A DNA stretch of 64,000 nt. It comes from Thalassobius sp002708925 (GTDB lineage Bacteria > Pseudomonadota > Alphaproteobacteria > Rhodobacterales > Rhodobacteraceae). Where the stretch lies: contig NZ_JBNAGJ010000003.1 of NCBI RefSeq assembly GCF_049803795.1, positions 186,001 through 250,000 of the forward strand. The letters are read 5' to 3'. Under the pieces are notes generated by a model that searched no databases, was not told the origin of the DNA, and worked only from the letters and a program-made list of their open reading frames with translations. A program made the translations under genes and the position numbers. How positions within the stretch are numbered: the first letter of the stretch is position 1; the number at the start of each line of letters is the position of its first letter. Positions 33,045 through 42,051 of this stretch are shown here, in pieces.

Positions 33045-33118
33045 GGGGGCGTTGCCCCCACCGCTGGAAATCGGGGATTTCCAGCGGCTCCCCCAGAGTA
33101 TTTGCAGAGCAAAGAAGG
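33045..33118 (-). repeat. Intergenic palindromic repeat after panB (copy A), possible terminator
   Basis: Two tandem hairpins, GGGGGC-GTT-GCCCCC (33045-33059) and CCGCTGGAAAT-CGGGG-ATTTCCAGCGG (33061-33087), are followed by CTCCCCCAGAGTATTT and AGCAAAGAAGG up to 33118, two bases before the panB stop. The GAGTATTT...AAAGAAG part recurs at 42014-42036 and inside xdhB. On the panB transcript the structure lies right after the stop and could end transcription or protect the 3' end. Confidence 0.65.
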
Positions 33119-33119
33119 G

Positions 33120-33929
33120 TTATTTGTAGGTTTGATCGGGGCCGGGGAAGGCGCGGGATTTGACCTCGGAAGCGTAGGTGCTGACGGCTTTTTCGATGGC
33201 GGGGCCCAGATCGCCGTAGACCTTGACGAATTTGGGGGTCCAGTCGTTCAGGCCGAGCATGTCTTCGAGCACCAGAATCTGGCCGTCGCAGTCGGCGCTG
33301 GCGCCGATGCCGATGGTGGGGATGTCGATCTGTTTGGTGATCCGGGCTGCCAGGGGTTCGACCATGCCTTCGAGCACCACGGCGAAGGCTCCGGCCTGGG
33401 TGACGGCCTGGGCGTCGGCCTCGTGCTGGGGCCAGCTGTCTTCCTCGCGGCCTTGGGTTTTGAAGCCGCCCATGGTGTTGGTGGATTGCGGGGTCAGGCC
33501 GATATGGGCAATCACGGGAATGCCCCGTTCGACCAGGAAGCGGATGGTTTCGGCCATGCGCGCGCCGCCTTCGAGTTTGACCGCGCCGCAATTGGTTTCC
33601 TGCATGATACGCGCGGCATTGCGGAAGGCGATCTGGGGGCTTTCCTCGTAGGTGCCGAAGGGCATGTCTACTACGACCAGCGCGCGCTGGGTGCCGCGTA
33701 CCACCGCGCGGCCGTGCATGATCATCAGGTCCAGCGAGACGCCCAGTGTGCTGTCCATCCCGTGCATCACCATGCCCAGGCTATCGCCGACCAGGATGAA
33801 ATCGGCGTATTTATCGACGATGGCGGCCGTATGCGCGTGATAGGAGGTCAGCGAGACGATGGGCTCGGCGTTTTTGCGGGCCGCGATCTGGGGGGCGGTG
33901 ATGCGGCGGATTTTGGTCTGAGTGCTCAT
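33120..33929 (-). CDS. panB: 3-methyl-2-oxobutanoate hydroxymethyltransferase
   Basis: 269 residues. The family stretches are clear: IVSLTSYHAHTAAIVDKYAD, ILVGDSLGMVMHGMDSTLGV, VVVDMPFGTYEESPQIAFRN and VKLEGGARMAETI, with HIGLTPQ and IGIGASADCDGQILVLEDML later. It adds a hydroxymethyl group from methylenetetrahydrofolate to alpha-ketoisovalerate, the first step of pantothenate synthesis, in the cytosol. Its ATG overlaps the panC stop by 4 bases. Confidence 0.96.
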   Translation of the reverse strand: MSTQTKIRRITAPQIAARKNAEPIVSLTSYHAHTAAIVDKYADFILVGDSLGMVMHGMDSTLGVSLDLMIMHGRAVVRGTQRALVVVDMPFGTYEESPQIAFRNAARIMQETNCGAVKLEGGARMAETIRFLVERGIPVIAHIGLTPQSTNTMGGFKTQGREEDSWPQHEADAQAVTQAGAFAVVLEGMVEPLAARITKQIDIPTIGIGASADCDGQILVLEDMLGLNDWTPKFVKVYGDLGPAIEKAVSTYASEVKSRAFPGPDQTYK

Positions 33930-34774
33930 GCTTGGATAACCCTTTGATCAATCAGTAGAATGTCGGAAAACTGGACCGAGATCATCACCGCCACGGGCTG
34001 TGTGATAGGGCCAGAGAGGTTTTCGAGGCTCTTGGCGGCGACGGTGTCCAGCCCGGTCAGCGCGGCGCGGGGTTCGGCCTGAATGGTGTTGGCGATGGCG
34101 GCGCGGATGTCATCCACGGTGGCGCCGGGCTGGCGCGCGGCCTCTTCGGCGGCGTTCAATGAGCGCGACAGCACCACAGCGGCGGCGCGATCGTCAGCCG
34201 ACAGGCGCACATTGCGCGAGGACATGGCCAGCCCATCGGGTTCGCGCACGGTGGGGCCGCCGATGATGTCAATCGGGAAATGCAGGTCGCTGACCATACG
34301 GCGGATCACCTGTAGCTGTTGATAATCCTTCTGGCCGAATACGGCCACATCTGGCTGCACGATGTTGAACAGTCGCGCCACAACCGAGGTCACGCCGCGA
34401 AAATGTCCCGGTCGCACCTTGCCGTGCAGCATATTGGCCAGGCGGGTGGTTTCTACGATGGTTTCGCTGCCTTCGGGGTACATGGTGGCCACGTCGGGCA
34501 GGAACACGACATCCACGCCCGCGTCGCGCAGCAGGGCCAGGTCACGCTTTTCATCGCGGGGATAGGCGTCCAGGTCCGTGGCCTCGCCGAATTGTGTGGG
34601 ATTGACGAAGATGGACACAACACTGGCCGAGGCGGCCTGTTGCGCGCGCGCCACCAGTGACAGGTGCCCCTGATGCAAAAAGCCCATCGTGGGCACAAAA
34701 CCAATGGATTTTCCCTGCGCGCGCAGGGCTGCGATGGCTGCGCGGGTGTCGGCAACTGAACGGCAGATGTGCAT
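33926..34774 (-). CDS. panC: Pantoate--beta-alanine ligase
   Basis: 282 residues from ATG 34774 (MHICRSVADTRAAIAALRAQ). The nucleotidyltransferase motif FVPTMGFLHQGHLSLV contains HxGH. FGQKDYQQLQVIRRMV and LAMSSRNVRLS are family signatures. It joins pantoate and beta-alanine using ATP, completing the pathway with panB in the same operon. A palindrome at 34798-34819 lies just upstream. Confidence 0.95.
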   Translation of the reverse strand: MHICRSVADTRAAIAALRAQGKSIGFVPTMGFLHQGHLSLVARAQQAASASVVSIFVNPTQFGEATDLDAYPRDEKRDLALLRDAGVDVVFLPDVATMYPEGSETIVETTRLANMLHGKVRPGHFRGVTSVVARLFNIVQPDVAVFGQKDYQQLQVIRRMVSDLHFPIDIIGGPTVREPDGLAMSSRNVRLSADDRAAAVVLSRSLNAAEEAARQPGATVDDIRAAIANTIQAEPRAALTGLDTVAAKSLENLSGPITQPVAVMISVQFSDILLIDQRVIQA

Positions 34775-34797
34775 TCTGTCGGGGTCTCCTCCGTAAG

Positions 34798-34819
34798 GAC
34801 ACCGTATATTTACGGTATC
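34798..34819. promoter_or_regulatory. Palindrome between panC and the dimethylglycine/sarcosine-type dehydrogenase
   Basis: ACCGTA-TATT-TACGGT (34801-34816) extends outward, with one mismatch, to GGA and TCC. The palindrome lies 24 bases upstream of the panC start in the divergent gap, and looks like a site for a dimeric repressor such as a GntR or TetR protein. The regulator is not in the window. Confidence 0.45.
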
Positions 34820-34981
34820 CGCTGCGGCGCGGCAAGCCCAATTGACCGGCCGGTCGGTTTTGTGCCGTGCGGTTTGCCTCCGCATGTCGGTTTCGCGCTC
34901 TCATGGGTCGGCTGGTAAATGCGCGGCGGCACGCAATGGGCCAACATCACGGCAAATCCACGCAACGGAGTCGTCTGCGCA

Positions 34982-37501
34982 ATGAAATCCGCGATGAAAA
35001 CCCATGTTAAAGCTCTGGTCGTCGGCGGTGGCGCCGTCGGCACCTCGATTGCTTATCATCTGGCCCGCGCGGGCTGGTCGGATGTGATGCTGCTGGAACG
35101 GGACGAGCTGACCAGCGGCAGCACCTGGCACGCCGCCGGCCTGCTGCCTTTGTTCAACATGAGCTATGCCACGACCCATATCCATAAATACTCGGTCGAA
35201 TTCTACAAAACGCTGGAGGCCGAAACCGGCCTGAACGCGGGGTTCAGCATTGTGGGCAATCTGCGGATGGCGCAGACGCAGGCGCGGATGGACGAGTATA
35301 TGCTCTATGCTTCGACCGCCGAAACCGCGGGGGTGCCCTGTGAATGGATGACCCCTGCGCAGATCAAGGAGCGCTGGCCGCTGCTGCGCACCGAGGATCT
35401 GAAAGGCGCGATTTACCACCCCACCGATGGCTATATCAACCCGGCCGACGTGACCATGGCCATGGCCAAGGGGGCCCGTCAGCGCGGCGTGATCATCGAG
35501 CGCAAATGGCAGGTAGATGGCTATGAATGGACAGGCAGCGAGTGGCGCGTCTCGGTGACGAAAATGGTGGAAAAGGGCGGGAATCTGGTGCCCTCGGACG
35601 ATCGGCAGGTCATCACGGCCGAACATGTCGTCACCGCCACCGGCAACCACGCGCAGCGCACCGCGCAGTTGCTGGGGATCAAGATCCCGGCCATTCCGGT
35701 TGAACATCAGTTCATCGTGACCGAGCCCGATCCGGCGCTGGTGGACTACCGCAAAACCCATGGCGAACACCCGGTCCTGCGCGATGCCGATGCCAAATGG
35801 TACGTGCGCGAGGAACGCGGCGGCTGGATCCTGGGCCCTTATGAACGGGGTGCGCCCGCCCGGTTTGCCTATGGTGTGCCCGACACATTCCGCGCCGATC
35901 TGTTCCCCCTGGATCTGGACCGCATCGAAGAGGAATACATGTCGATGATCCACCGGATTCCGTCCTCGGAAACGGCGGGGTTGAAGGATGATTACAATGG
36001 CCCGATCTGCTACACGCCGGATGGCAACCCGCTGGTCGGCCCCGCGCCGGGGCTGCGCAACATGTGGCTGGCCGAAGGGTTCAGCTTCGGGATCACGGCC
36101 GCTGGGGGCACGGGCTATTATCTGGCGCAGATGATGGTGGAAGGCGAGGCCGAGATCGACATGGCCAGCCTGGACCCCAAACGCTATGGCCCCTGGATGA
36201 CCACGGAATATGCGGTGCAAAAGAACGAGGAATGCTACGAGCACGTCTATATCCTGCACCACCCCGACGAAGAGCGCGAGGCCGCCCGCCCGCTGCGCAC
36301 CGGCCCGGTTTATGACCGCCAAAAAGCCTTGGGCGCGCAGTTCGGGCAGGTGAATGGCTGGGAAAGGCCGAATTACTATGGCCCTCTGGATGCGCCAGGC
36401 AGTTTCGATCATGACGCTCGCAGCTTCCGCCGGGGCGGTTGGTGGCAATATGCCGTGGACGAGGCCCGCGCGATCCGAGAAAACGTGGGGCTGATCGACG
36501 CCAGCGCCTTTACCAAACATGTGGTCAAAGGCCCCGGTGCCACCGCTTTTCTGGACCAGTTCACCTGCAATAAATTGCCCAAGATCGGCCGGATCAACCT
36601 GACCTATGCGCTGACGGATGCCGGCACCACGCGCACCGAATATACCATCGTGCGGCGGGGGCAGGAGGATTACTATCTGGTCTCGGCCGGGGCGTGGACG
36701 GCCTATGATCAGGACTATCTGTTCAAGGCGATCGCGGATTGGAACGCGGCTCATCCCGGCGCGTTCGTGACCGCGCAGGACGTCACCACGCAATGGGGTG
36801 TGTTTGCCATTGCAGGCCCGAAATCCCGCGATGTGCTGAATGCTCTGATCCGCGATGCCGAGCCGCAAACCGTGTTGTCGAACAAGCGTTTTCCCTGGCT
36901 GTCCGAACGCCGGATCGAGCTGGGCATGTGCCCGGTCAATGCGATCCGTGTGGCCTATACGGGCGAGCTGGGCTGGGAATTGCATCACCCCATCGAAATG
37001 CAGCGCTACCTGTGGGATCAACTGCTGGCAGCGGGCGCGGAACACGGGATGAAACTGGTTGGGGCACGGGCGCAGAACTGGCTGCGGCAAGAGAAATCCT
37101 ATCGGGCCTTCGGCAATGAGCTGGGACGGGATGCCACCCCGGCCGAGGCCGATCTGCCGCGCTTTATCGACCTGTCGAAAGAGTTCCACGGCAAGGCTGC
37201 GATGGCGGCCAAGGGAATCCGCTCGGCCTGCTGCACGCTGCTGATCGACGGGCCGGAAGACGCCGACCCCTGGGGCCGCGAGGCGCTGTATCTGGAGGAT
37301 GGCACGAAGGTGGGGCGCCTGACCTCGGGCGGGTATTCCGTGGCTTTCGGGAAAAGCATCGGCATGGGGTATGTCCGCCCCGATCTGGCGGTTGAAGGCA
37401 CGCGGCTGAAGGTCAGGATGTTCGATCAGCTGTGGCAGGCCACGGTGACCTGCGACAGCCCGTATGACCCCACGAACGCGGCGATCCGCAAAGACGGATG
37501 A
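34982..37501 (+). CDS. FAD-dependent dimethylglycine/sarcosine dehydrogenase-like protein
   Basis: 839 residues from ATG 34982, with GGAG 11 bases upstream; ATG 34994 is possible. The N-terminal DAO domain starts with KALVVGGGAVGTSIAYHLAR, and the family HisTrp motif is in SGSTWHAAGLLP. A central FAO_M region ends near residue 430. The C-terminal half is a GcvT-like folate domain (RENVGLIDASAFTKHVVKGP, then RVAYTGELGWELHHP). This build oxidises dimethylglycine or sarcosine and passes formaldehyde to tetrahydrofolate. Roseobacters use such enzymes in glycine-betaine and choline catabolism. Several paralogues with unknown substrates exist, so the substrate is not certain. Confidence 0.9.
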   Translation: MKSAMKTHVKALVVGGGAVGTSIAYHLARAGWSDVMLLERDELTSGSTWHAAGLLPLFNMSYATTHIHKYSVEFYKTLEAETGLNAGFSIVGNLRMAQTQARMDEYMLYASTAETAGVPCEWMTPAQIKERWPLLRTEDLKGAIYHPTDGYINPADVTMAMAKGARQRGVIIERKWQVDGYEWTGSEWRVSVTKMVEKGGNLVPSDDRQVITAEHVVTATGNHAQRTAQLLGIKIPAIPVEHQFIVTEPDPALVDYRKTHGEHPVLRDADAKWYVREERGGWILGPYERGAPARFAYGVPDTFRADLFPLDLDRIEEEYMSMIHRIPSSETAGLKDDYNGPICYTPDGNPLVGPAPGLRNMWLAEGFSFGITAAGGTGYYLAQMMVEGEAEIDMASLDPKRYGPWMTTEYAVQKNEECYEHVYILHHPDEEREAARPLRTGPVYDRQKALGAQFGQVNGWERPNYYGPLDAPGSFDHDARSFRRGGWWQYAVDEARAIRENVGLIDASAFTKHVVKGPGATAFLDQFTCNKLPKIGRINLTYALTDAGTTRTEYTIVRRGQEDYYLVSAGAWTAYDQDYLFKAIADWNAAHPGAFVTAQDVTTQWGVFAIAGPKSRDVLNALIRDAEPQTVLSNKRFPWLSERRIELGMCPVNAIRVAYTGELGWELHHPIEMQRYLWDQLLAAGAEHGMKLVGARAQNWLRQEKSYRAFGNELGRDATPAEADLPRFIDLSKEFHGKAAMAAKGIRSACCTLLIDGPEDADPWGREALYLEDGTKVGRLTSGGYSVAFGKSIGMGYVRPDLAVEGTRLKVRMFDQLWQATVTCDSPYDPTNAAIRKDG

Positions 37502-37510
37502 CCTAAATGT

Positions 37511-37528
37511 GCGCCCCTTTCGGGGCGC
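37511..37528. terminator. Hairpin after the dehydrogenase gene
   Basis: GCGCCCC-TTTC-GGGGCGC (37511-37528), starting 10 bases after the stop. There is no T-run, so it may protect the 3' end or act as a weak terminator. The rest of the gap up to 37639 shows nothing recognisable. Confidence 0.5.
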
Positions 37529-37639
37529 GCAGGTTGTGTCGGATTACGCCTGCGGCTTCATCCTCCGGTGGGCGCATGTGGCCCGATGTGGGGCAAACCA
37601 GACCCTGGCCGCACTTGGCCACATGCTGCGCGTGTGCGC

Positions 37640-37978
37640 TTAGGTGGCTGTCAGTTCGTCATAGCATTCCAGGGCCTTGGCGGCGTACATCATTGCCGGG
37701 CCGCCGCCCATCTGGATGGTCATGGCCAGCACATCGCCGATTTCATCGCGCGTGGCGCCGGCCTTGATCAGGGTTTCGACATGCAGGGTGATGCAGGCCT
37801 CGCAGCGGGTGGCAACGGCGATGCCCAGGGCGACATATTCCTTGGTTTTGAAATCCAGAACGCCGCCTTCCTTGACTGTTTTGCCAAGGCCGCCAAAGGC
37901 GCGGGTGGTGTCGGGGATGCATTTGTTCAGGTTGCGCAGCTGGTCGCGGGTGCCGTTCAGCTTGTCTGTCCAGGTCAT
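37640..37978 (-). CDS. Carboxymuconolactone decarboxylase/AhpD-like protein
   Basis: 112 residues. The CxxC redox motif and histidine lie in ATRCEACITLHVETLIKAG, followed by ATRDEIGDVLAMTIQMGG. This is the AhpD-like branch of the CMD family, in which the two cysteines and nearby histidine act as a peroxidase or reductant relay. A ring-opening decarboxylase role is less likely. It is a single-gene unit on the minus strand. Confidence 0.9.
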   Translation of the reverse strand: MTWTDKLNGTRDQLRNLNKCIPDTTRAFGGLGKTVKEGGVLDFKTKEYVALGIAVATRCEACITLHVETLIKAGATRDEIGDVLAMTIQMGGGPAMMYAAKALECYDELTAT

Positions 37979-38053
37979 ATTCAGCCTCTTTGATGTTTCC
38001 TGAGGCTGTCAAATCATGCCGGGGGCGCGTGGGCTTTGATCCTGATCAGATTG

Positions 38054-38704
38054 TCAGGGTTTGCGGGCGATGAAGCACAGGTTATTGGCGGGCATTTCGA
38101 TGACCTGCACCAGTTCCAGCCAATTGTCTTGCAGCCAGTCGATGACGTCCCAGTCGTCCTTGTAGCCGATCTGAGGGTTTTGCGCGATCAGGCTGTCGTT
38201 GAAGCGGGCGTCCCCGTCCGAGGTGGTTTCTCCGTCTCGCAAAAAGGGGCCATAGAGGATAAAGCGCCCGCCAGGGGCCAGGGCCTGGGCGGTCTGGGCG
38301 ATCAGGGTTTGGGCGGCCGCTGCGGGGATGAGATGCAGAAGATTGACCAGCAGGACCAGGTTCTGGCCGGGGTGGCGGGCGGCCCAGCCGGGGGCGCAGG
38401 CATCCAGATCGAGGGCGGGGCGCAGGTTGGGCAGGCCCTGCCCGTGGGCGTCAATCGAGCGGCGGCGGGCGGGATCGGGATCGCTGGGTTGCCAGGTCAG
38501 GCCGGGGTGTTGCGCGGCCAGCTGGGCGATGTGCTGCCCCGTCCCCGAGGCGATTTCCAGAGCGTGGCCCGATGGCGGGGCGTGCGTGTCCAGCACGGCG
38601 GCGATGGCGTCCATGTTGCGGGTGGCCGAGGGGGCGTACATGCGGCCATCGGGGCCGGTTTCGGCAACAGAGGCGGTATCGGGCAGAGAGAGTTTGCGGG
38701 TCAT
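38054..38704 (-). CDS. DUF938 family SAM-dependent methyltransferase
   Basis: 216 residues from ATG 38704. The SAM-binding glycine motif is HALEIASGTGQHIAQLAAQH. MYAPSATRNMDAI and ILYGPFLRDGETTSDGDARFN are typical of the DUF938 family. The substrate is unknown. It sits downstream of the BMP transporter gene, separated by a terminator at 38829-38860. Confidence 0.88.
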   Translation of the reverse strand: MTRKLSLPDTASVAETGPDGRMYAPSATRNMDAIAAVLDTHAPPSGHALEIASGTGQHIAQLAAQHPGLTWQPSDPDPARRRSIDAHGQGLPNLRPALDLDACAPGWAARHPGQNLVLLVNLLHLIPAAAAQTLIAQTAQALAPGGRFILYGPFLRDGETTSDGDARFNDSLIAQNPQIGYKDDWDVIDWLQDNWLELVQVIEMPANNLCFIARKP

Positions 38705-38828
38705 ATGCAAGGGATGCCATGTCTGGCCGTCCGAGGCAATCGGCTGTGAAAAGGAGCGCGCTGGCGCGCGCGCTGGATGTCTCGGCATCGGCCTGTGGCC
38801 GCTGCCTCGGGTGGGTGGCGGCGGAGAG

Positions 38829-38860
38829 AAAAAGGCCCCACCGGAGAGGGCGGGGCCTTT
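38829..38860 (-). terminator. Intrinsic terminator of the xdh-BMP transporter run
   Basis: AAAGGCCCC (38831-38839) pairs with GGGGCCTTT (38852-38860), with a 12-base loop. Read on the minus strand it ends in five T. It lies 19 bases after the stop of the binding-protein gene at 38879 and should end the leftward transcript. Confidence 0.8.
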
Positions 38861-38878
38861 GGGTGCCGGGTTGGGCGC

Positions 38879-39961
38879 TTATTGCGGAATGTCGCCTTCG
38901 ATACCTTCGACGTAGAAGGCCATGCCGGCCAGGGTGCCATCATCGGCGATTTCCCCTTCGGCCAGCCAGGGTGTGCCGTCTTGTTTGTTCAGCGGGCCGG
39001 TGAAGGAATGGTAGGAGCCATCGGCCAGCGCGGCCTTCAGTGCCAGGGCGGCCTCTTTGACGTCAGCGGGGACCACGTCGGAAATCTCGCCGATGCCGAC
39101 CATGCCGGCGCCGATGCCATCCCAGGTGTCGGTGCTGGTCCAGGTGCCATCCATGACGGCCTTGGTGCGGGCGATGTAGTAGGGGGCCCAGTCATCGATG
39201 ATCGAGGACACGCGGGGCATCGGGGCGTATTCAGCCATGTCCGAGGCCTGACCGAAGGTGTAGACATTGCCGGCGGCCTGAGCGGCGGCCTGCGGCGCGG
39301 TCGAATCCGTGTGTTGCAGGATCACGTCAGCGCCCTGTTCGATCAGAACCTTGGCGGCGTCGGCCTCTTTGGCGGGATCGAACCAGGTGTAGGCCCAGAC
39401 GATTTTAAAGGTGACGTCGGGGTTGACCTTCTTGGCGTGGATATAGGCCGAGTTGATGCCGCGGATCACTTCGGGGATCGGGTAGGACCCGATATAGCCG
39501 ATCACGTTCGATTGGGTCAGGTTGCCGGCAATGGTGCCCTGAACGGCGCGGCCTTCGTAGAAACGGGCCGAGTAGGTGGACACGTTGTCGGCGCGTTTAT
39601 AGCCGGTGGCGTGTTCGAATTTCACATTCGGGAATTTCTTGGCCACGTTGATGGTGGGATCCATGTAGCCGAACGAGGTGGTGAAGATCAGATCGGCACC
39701 GTCCAGCGCCATCTGGGTCATCACGCGCTCGGCGTCGGGGCCCTCGGGGACGTTTTCGACATAGACGGTTTCGACCTTATCGCCGAAGGCCTCGACCACG
39801 GCTTTGCGGCCCTGATCGTGTTCGTAGGTCCAGCCGCCGTCACCAACCGGGCCAACATAGACAAAGCCGACCTTGGTTTTGTCGCCGTGGCCGTCGGCCA
39901 TGGCCGAGGTCGCCAGACCCACGGCCAGCGCAGCAGTGCTGAGAAGTTTCACGAGTTTCAT
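38879..39961 (-). CDS. BMP family ABC transporter substrate-binding protein
   Basis: 360 residues with a signal peptide (MKLVKLLSTAALAVGLATSA, cleavage near AMADG). The mature domain has KVGFVYVGPVGDGGWTYEHD, ADLIFTTSFGYMDPTINVAK and IGYIGSYPIPEVIRGINS, the pattern of BMP/Med family binding proteins, which bind nucleosides or purines. It is the last gene of the leftward run headed by xanthine dehydrogenase, so xanthine, hypoxanthine or another purine is the likely ligand. Confidence 0.93.
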   Translation of the reverse strand: MKLVKLLSTAALAVGLATSAMADGHGDKTKVGFVYVGPVGDGGWTYEHDQGRKAVVEAFGDKVETVYVENVPEGPDAERVMTQMALDGADLIFTTSFGYMDPTINVAKKFPNVKFEHATGYKRADNVSTYSARFYEGRAVQGTIAGNLTQSNVIGYIGSYPIPEVIRGINSAYIHAKKVNPDVTFKIVWAYTWFDPAKEADAAKVLIEQGADVILQHTDSTAPQAAAQAAGNVYTFGQASDMAEYAPMPRVSSIIDDWAPYYIARTKAVMDGTWTSTDTWDGIGAGMVGIGEISDVVPADVKEAALALKAALADGSYHSFTGPLNKQDGTPWLAEGEIADDGTLAGMAFYVEGIEGDIPQ

Positions 39962-39997
39962 GCAGGTTCTCCCTGTTATTTGCAGTTTAGTTAGGCC

Positions 39998-40921
39998 TCA
40001 TTGCGAGGCGTGGAAGGATCGGCCCAGCGAGGCAGGCGCCCCGCTGCGGTCGGCCGACATGATGACGAGGACAAGAATGGTGATGACGTAGGGCGACATT
40101 GCCAAAATCTCGACCGGGATGGCAATGCCCGCGGCTTGCAGGTTCAGTTGCAGCACGTTGACGCCGCCGAACAGGCACGCGCCCAGCAGCACGCGCCAGG
40201 GTTTCCAGCTGGCGAACACCACCAGCGCCAGAGCGATCCAGCCGATGCCGGCGGTCATGCCCTCGGTCCATTGGGGGACGCGGATCAGGCTGATATAGGC
40301 CCCGCCCAAGCCAGCGCAGGCCCCGCCAAACAGGATGGCCAGCACGCGAATACGCACCACTTTATATCCCAGGGCGTGGGCGGCATCGTGGTTTTCCCCC
40401 ACCGCCCGCAGGATCAGCCCGACGCGGGTATATTTCAGCACGGCCCAGGTGCCCAGCGTCAGGAAAAACGCCAGATAGACCACGAAATCCTGGGTGAACA
40501 GGATCGGCCCCAGCACCGGGATTTCTGACAAAAGAGGGATGTCGAATTCTGGAAAGGCCGGCGGCTTGATCCCCTGATAGCCCTGGCCGATCAGCGCCGA
40601 CAGCCCCAGCCCGAACAGCGTCAGCGCCAAGCCCGAGGCCACCTGATTGGCCAGCGCAAACTGCGTCAGCACTGCGAACAGCAGCGACAGAGCCGCCCCG
40701 CCAACAGCCGCCGCGACCAGCCCCAATACGGGCGATCCGGTGTTGACCGCAATGGCAAAGCCGCAGATCGCGCCGGTGATCATCATGCCTTCGACGCCCA
40801 GATTCAGAACGCCGGCTTTTTCCACCACCAGCTCGCCCAAAGCGGCCAGCAACAACGGAGTCGCCGCCACGATCAGAGAGGCCAGCAGCAAAATCGGATT
40901 GATCGAGGACATATCCATCAC
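39998..40921 (-). CDS. Purine/nucleoside-type ABC transporter permease, second subunit
   Basis: 307 residues with about eight hydrophobic segments. LGELVVEKAGVLNLGVEGMM is characteristic of the BPD_transp_2 permeases in BMP-type nucleoside importers. Its start overlaps the stop of the other permease by 4 bases, so the two are translationally coupled and form a heterodimer. Confidence 0.92.
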   Translation of the reverse strand: MMDMSSINPILLLASLIVAATPLLLAALGELVVEKAGVLNLGVEGMMITGAICGFAIAVNTGSPVLGLVAAAVGGAALSLLFAVLTQFALANQVASGLALTLFGLGLSALIGQGYQGIKPPAFPEFDIPLLSEIPVLGPILFTQDFVVYLAFFLTLGTWAVLKYTRVGLILRAVGENHDAAHALGYKVVRIRVLAILFGGACAGLGGAYISLIRVPQWTEGMTAGIGWIALALVVFASWKPWRVLLGACLFGGVNVLQLNLQAAGIAIPVEILAMSPYVITILVLVIMSADRSGAPASLGRSFHASQ

Positions 40922-42000
40922 GCGGCCTCCGCTTTGGTCAGTTTGATCCTGAAATTGGTCAGCACGTCCACTGCCAGCAGGAAAAACAAAAGCATCCCCT
41001 GAAACAGCTGGATCGCAGCTGACGGCAGTCCCAGTTTGGATTGCGCGATCTCACCGCCAATATAGGTCAGCGCCATCAGCCCGCCGGCCAGCAAAATACC
41101 CACCGGATGCAAACGCCCCAGAAAGGCTACGATGATGGCCGTAAACCCATAGCCGACATTGAAATCAATGCTCACCTGCCCCGATGGCCCCGACACTTCA
41201 AAGAGCCCCGCCAGCCCGGCCAGCGCCCCCGACATCCCCAGACAGAACAGAATCAACCGCGCCGGAACAACCCCGGCAAACCGCGCGGCCCGCGGTGCCT
41301 CGCCGGTCAGACGAATGTGAAATCCCAGCATATGCCGGTTCAACAGGACATAGGCGAAAATCACCGCGATAAACGCCGCCACAACACCCCAGTGCATCCC
41401 AGACCCGGCAATCAGCTCGGCATTATGCGCACTGTCATATTGCTGGAGATTGCGTGATCCGGGAAACCCAAACCCTTGCGGATTCTTCATTAACCCCAAA
41501 GACATAGAGGCCAATAACTGCTCAGCCACATAGACCAGCATCAAACTGACCAAAATCTCATTCGTGCCAAATTTCACCTTCAGAAGCGCCGGGATCATCG
41601 CCCAGACCATCCCACCAAAAGCGCCGGCAATTACCATCGCCGGAAACAGCCACCAGGCCTCCATCGGATATAGCGCCAGGGCCACGCCAGCCCCGGTCAA
41701 CGCCCCCACGATATACTGCCCCTCGGCTCCGATATTCCATATCCCGGCCCGAAACCCCAAGGACAGCCCGATCGCAATCAACACCAGTGGCGCGCCCTTC
41801 ACCAACAGCTGCGGACGATAGTAAAACGCGAATTCCGAAAACAGCGGATCCCAGAAAATCGTCCGAATCGCCACCAGCGGATCCTTGCCCAGAAAGGCAA
41901 ACAAAATCCCCCCCGCGATCATCGTCAGAACCACCGCCAGCACCGGCGTCGCATAGGTCCATATCTGCGACGGCTGAGGCCGCTTCTCCAGTCTCAGCAT
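40918..42000 (-). CDS. Purine/nucleoside-type ABC transporter permease, first subunit
   Basis: 360 residues with about nine hydrophobic segments. GLSLGFRAGIWNIGAEGQYI is the conserved region of this BPD_transp_2 subgroup, and KFGTNEILVSLMLVYVAEQL follows. It is separated from the ATPase gene by 51 bases that contain a copy of the GAGTATTT repeat. Confidence 0.92.
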   Translation of the reverse strand: MLRLEKRPQPSQIWTYATPVLAVVLTMIAGGILFAFLGKDPLVAIRTIFWDPLFSEFAFYYRPQLLVKGAPLVLIAIGLSLGFRAGIWNIGAEGQYIVGALTGAGVALALYPMEAWWLFPAMVIAGAFGGMVWAMIPALLKVKFGTNEILVSLMLVYVAEQLLASMSLGLMKNPQGFGFPGSRNLQQYDSAHNAELIAGSGMHWGVVAAFIAVIFAYVLLNRHMLGFHIRLTGEAPRAARFAGVVPARLILFCLGMSGALAGLAGLFEVSGPSGQVSIDFNVGYGFTAIIVAFLGRLHPVGILLAGGLMALTYIGGEIAQSKLGLPSAAIQLFQGMLLFFLLAVDVLTNFRIKLTKAEAA

Positions 42001-42013
42001 GGTCGGGCCCCCA

Positions 42014-42036
42014 CCTTCTTTGCTCCCAAAATACTC
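42014..42036 (-). repeat. GAGTATTT-type intergenic repeat (copy B)
   Basis: Minus strand GAGTATTTTGGGAGCAAAGAAGG, in two parts GAGTATTTTGGG and AGCAAAGAAGG. It matches copy A at 33096-33118 in 20 of 23 positions. It lies between the ATPase and permease genes of the same operon, followed by a GTGGGGGCCC run. Confidence 0.6.
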
Positions 42037-42051
42037 AACAAAGGAAACAGC

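Noticed and set aside
34901..37189. 762-residue open frame on the minus strand
   Set aside because: It lies antisense to the dimethylglycine/sarcosine-type dehydrogenase, whose translation has full family motifs. The antisense product is rich in His, Gln and Arg as GC-rich shadows are.
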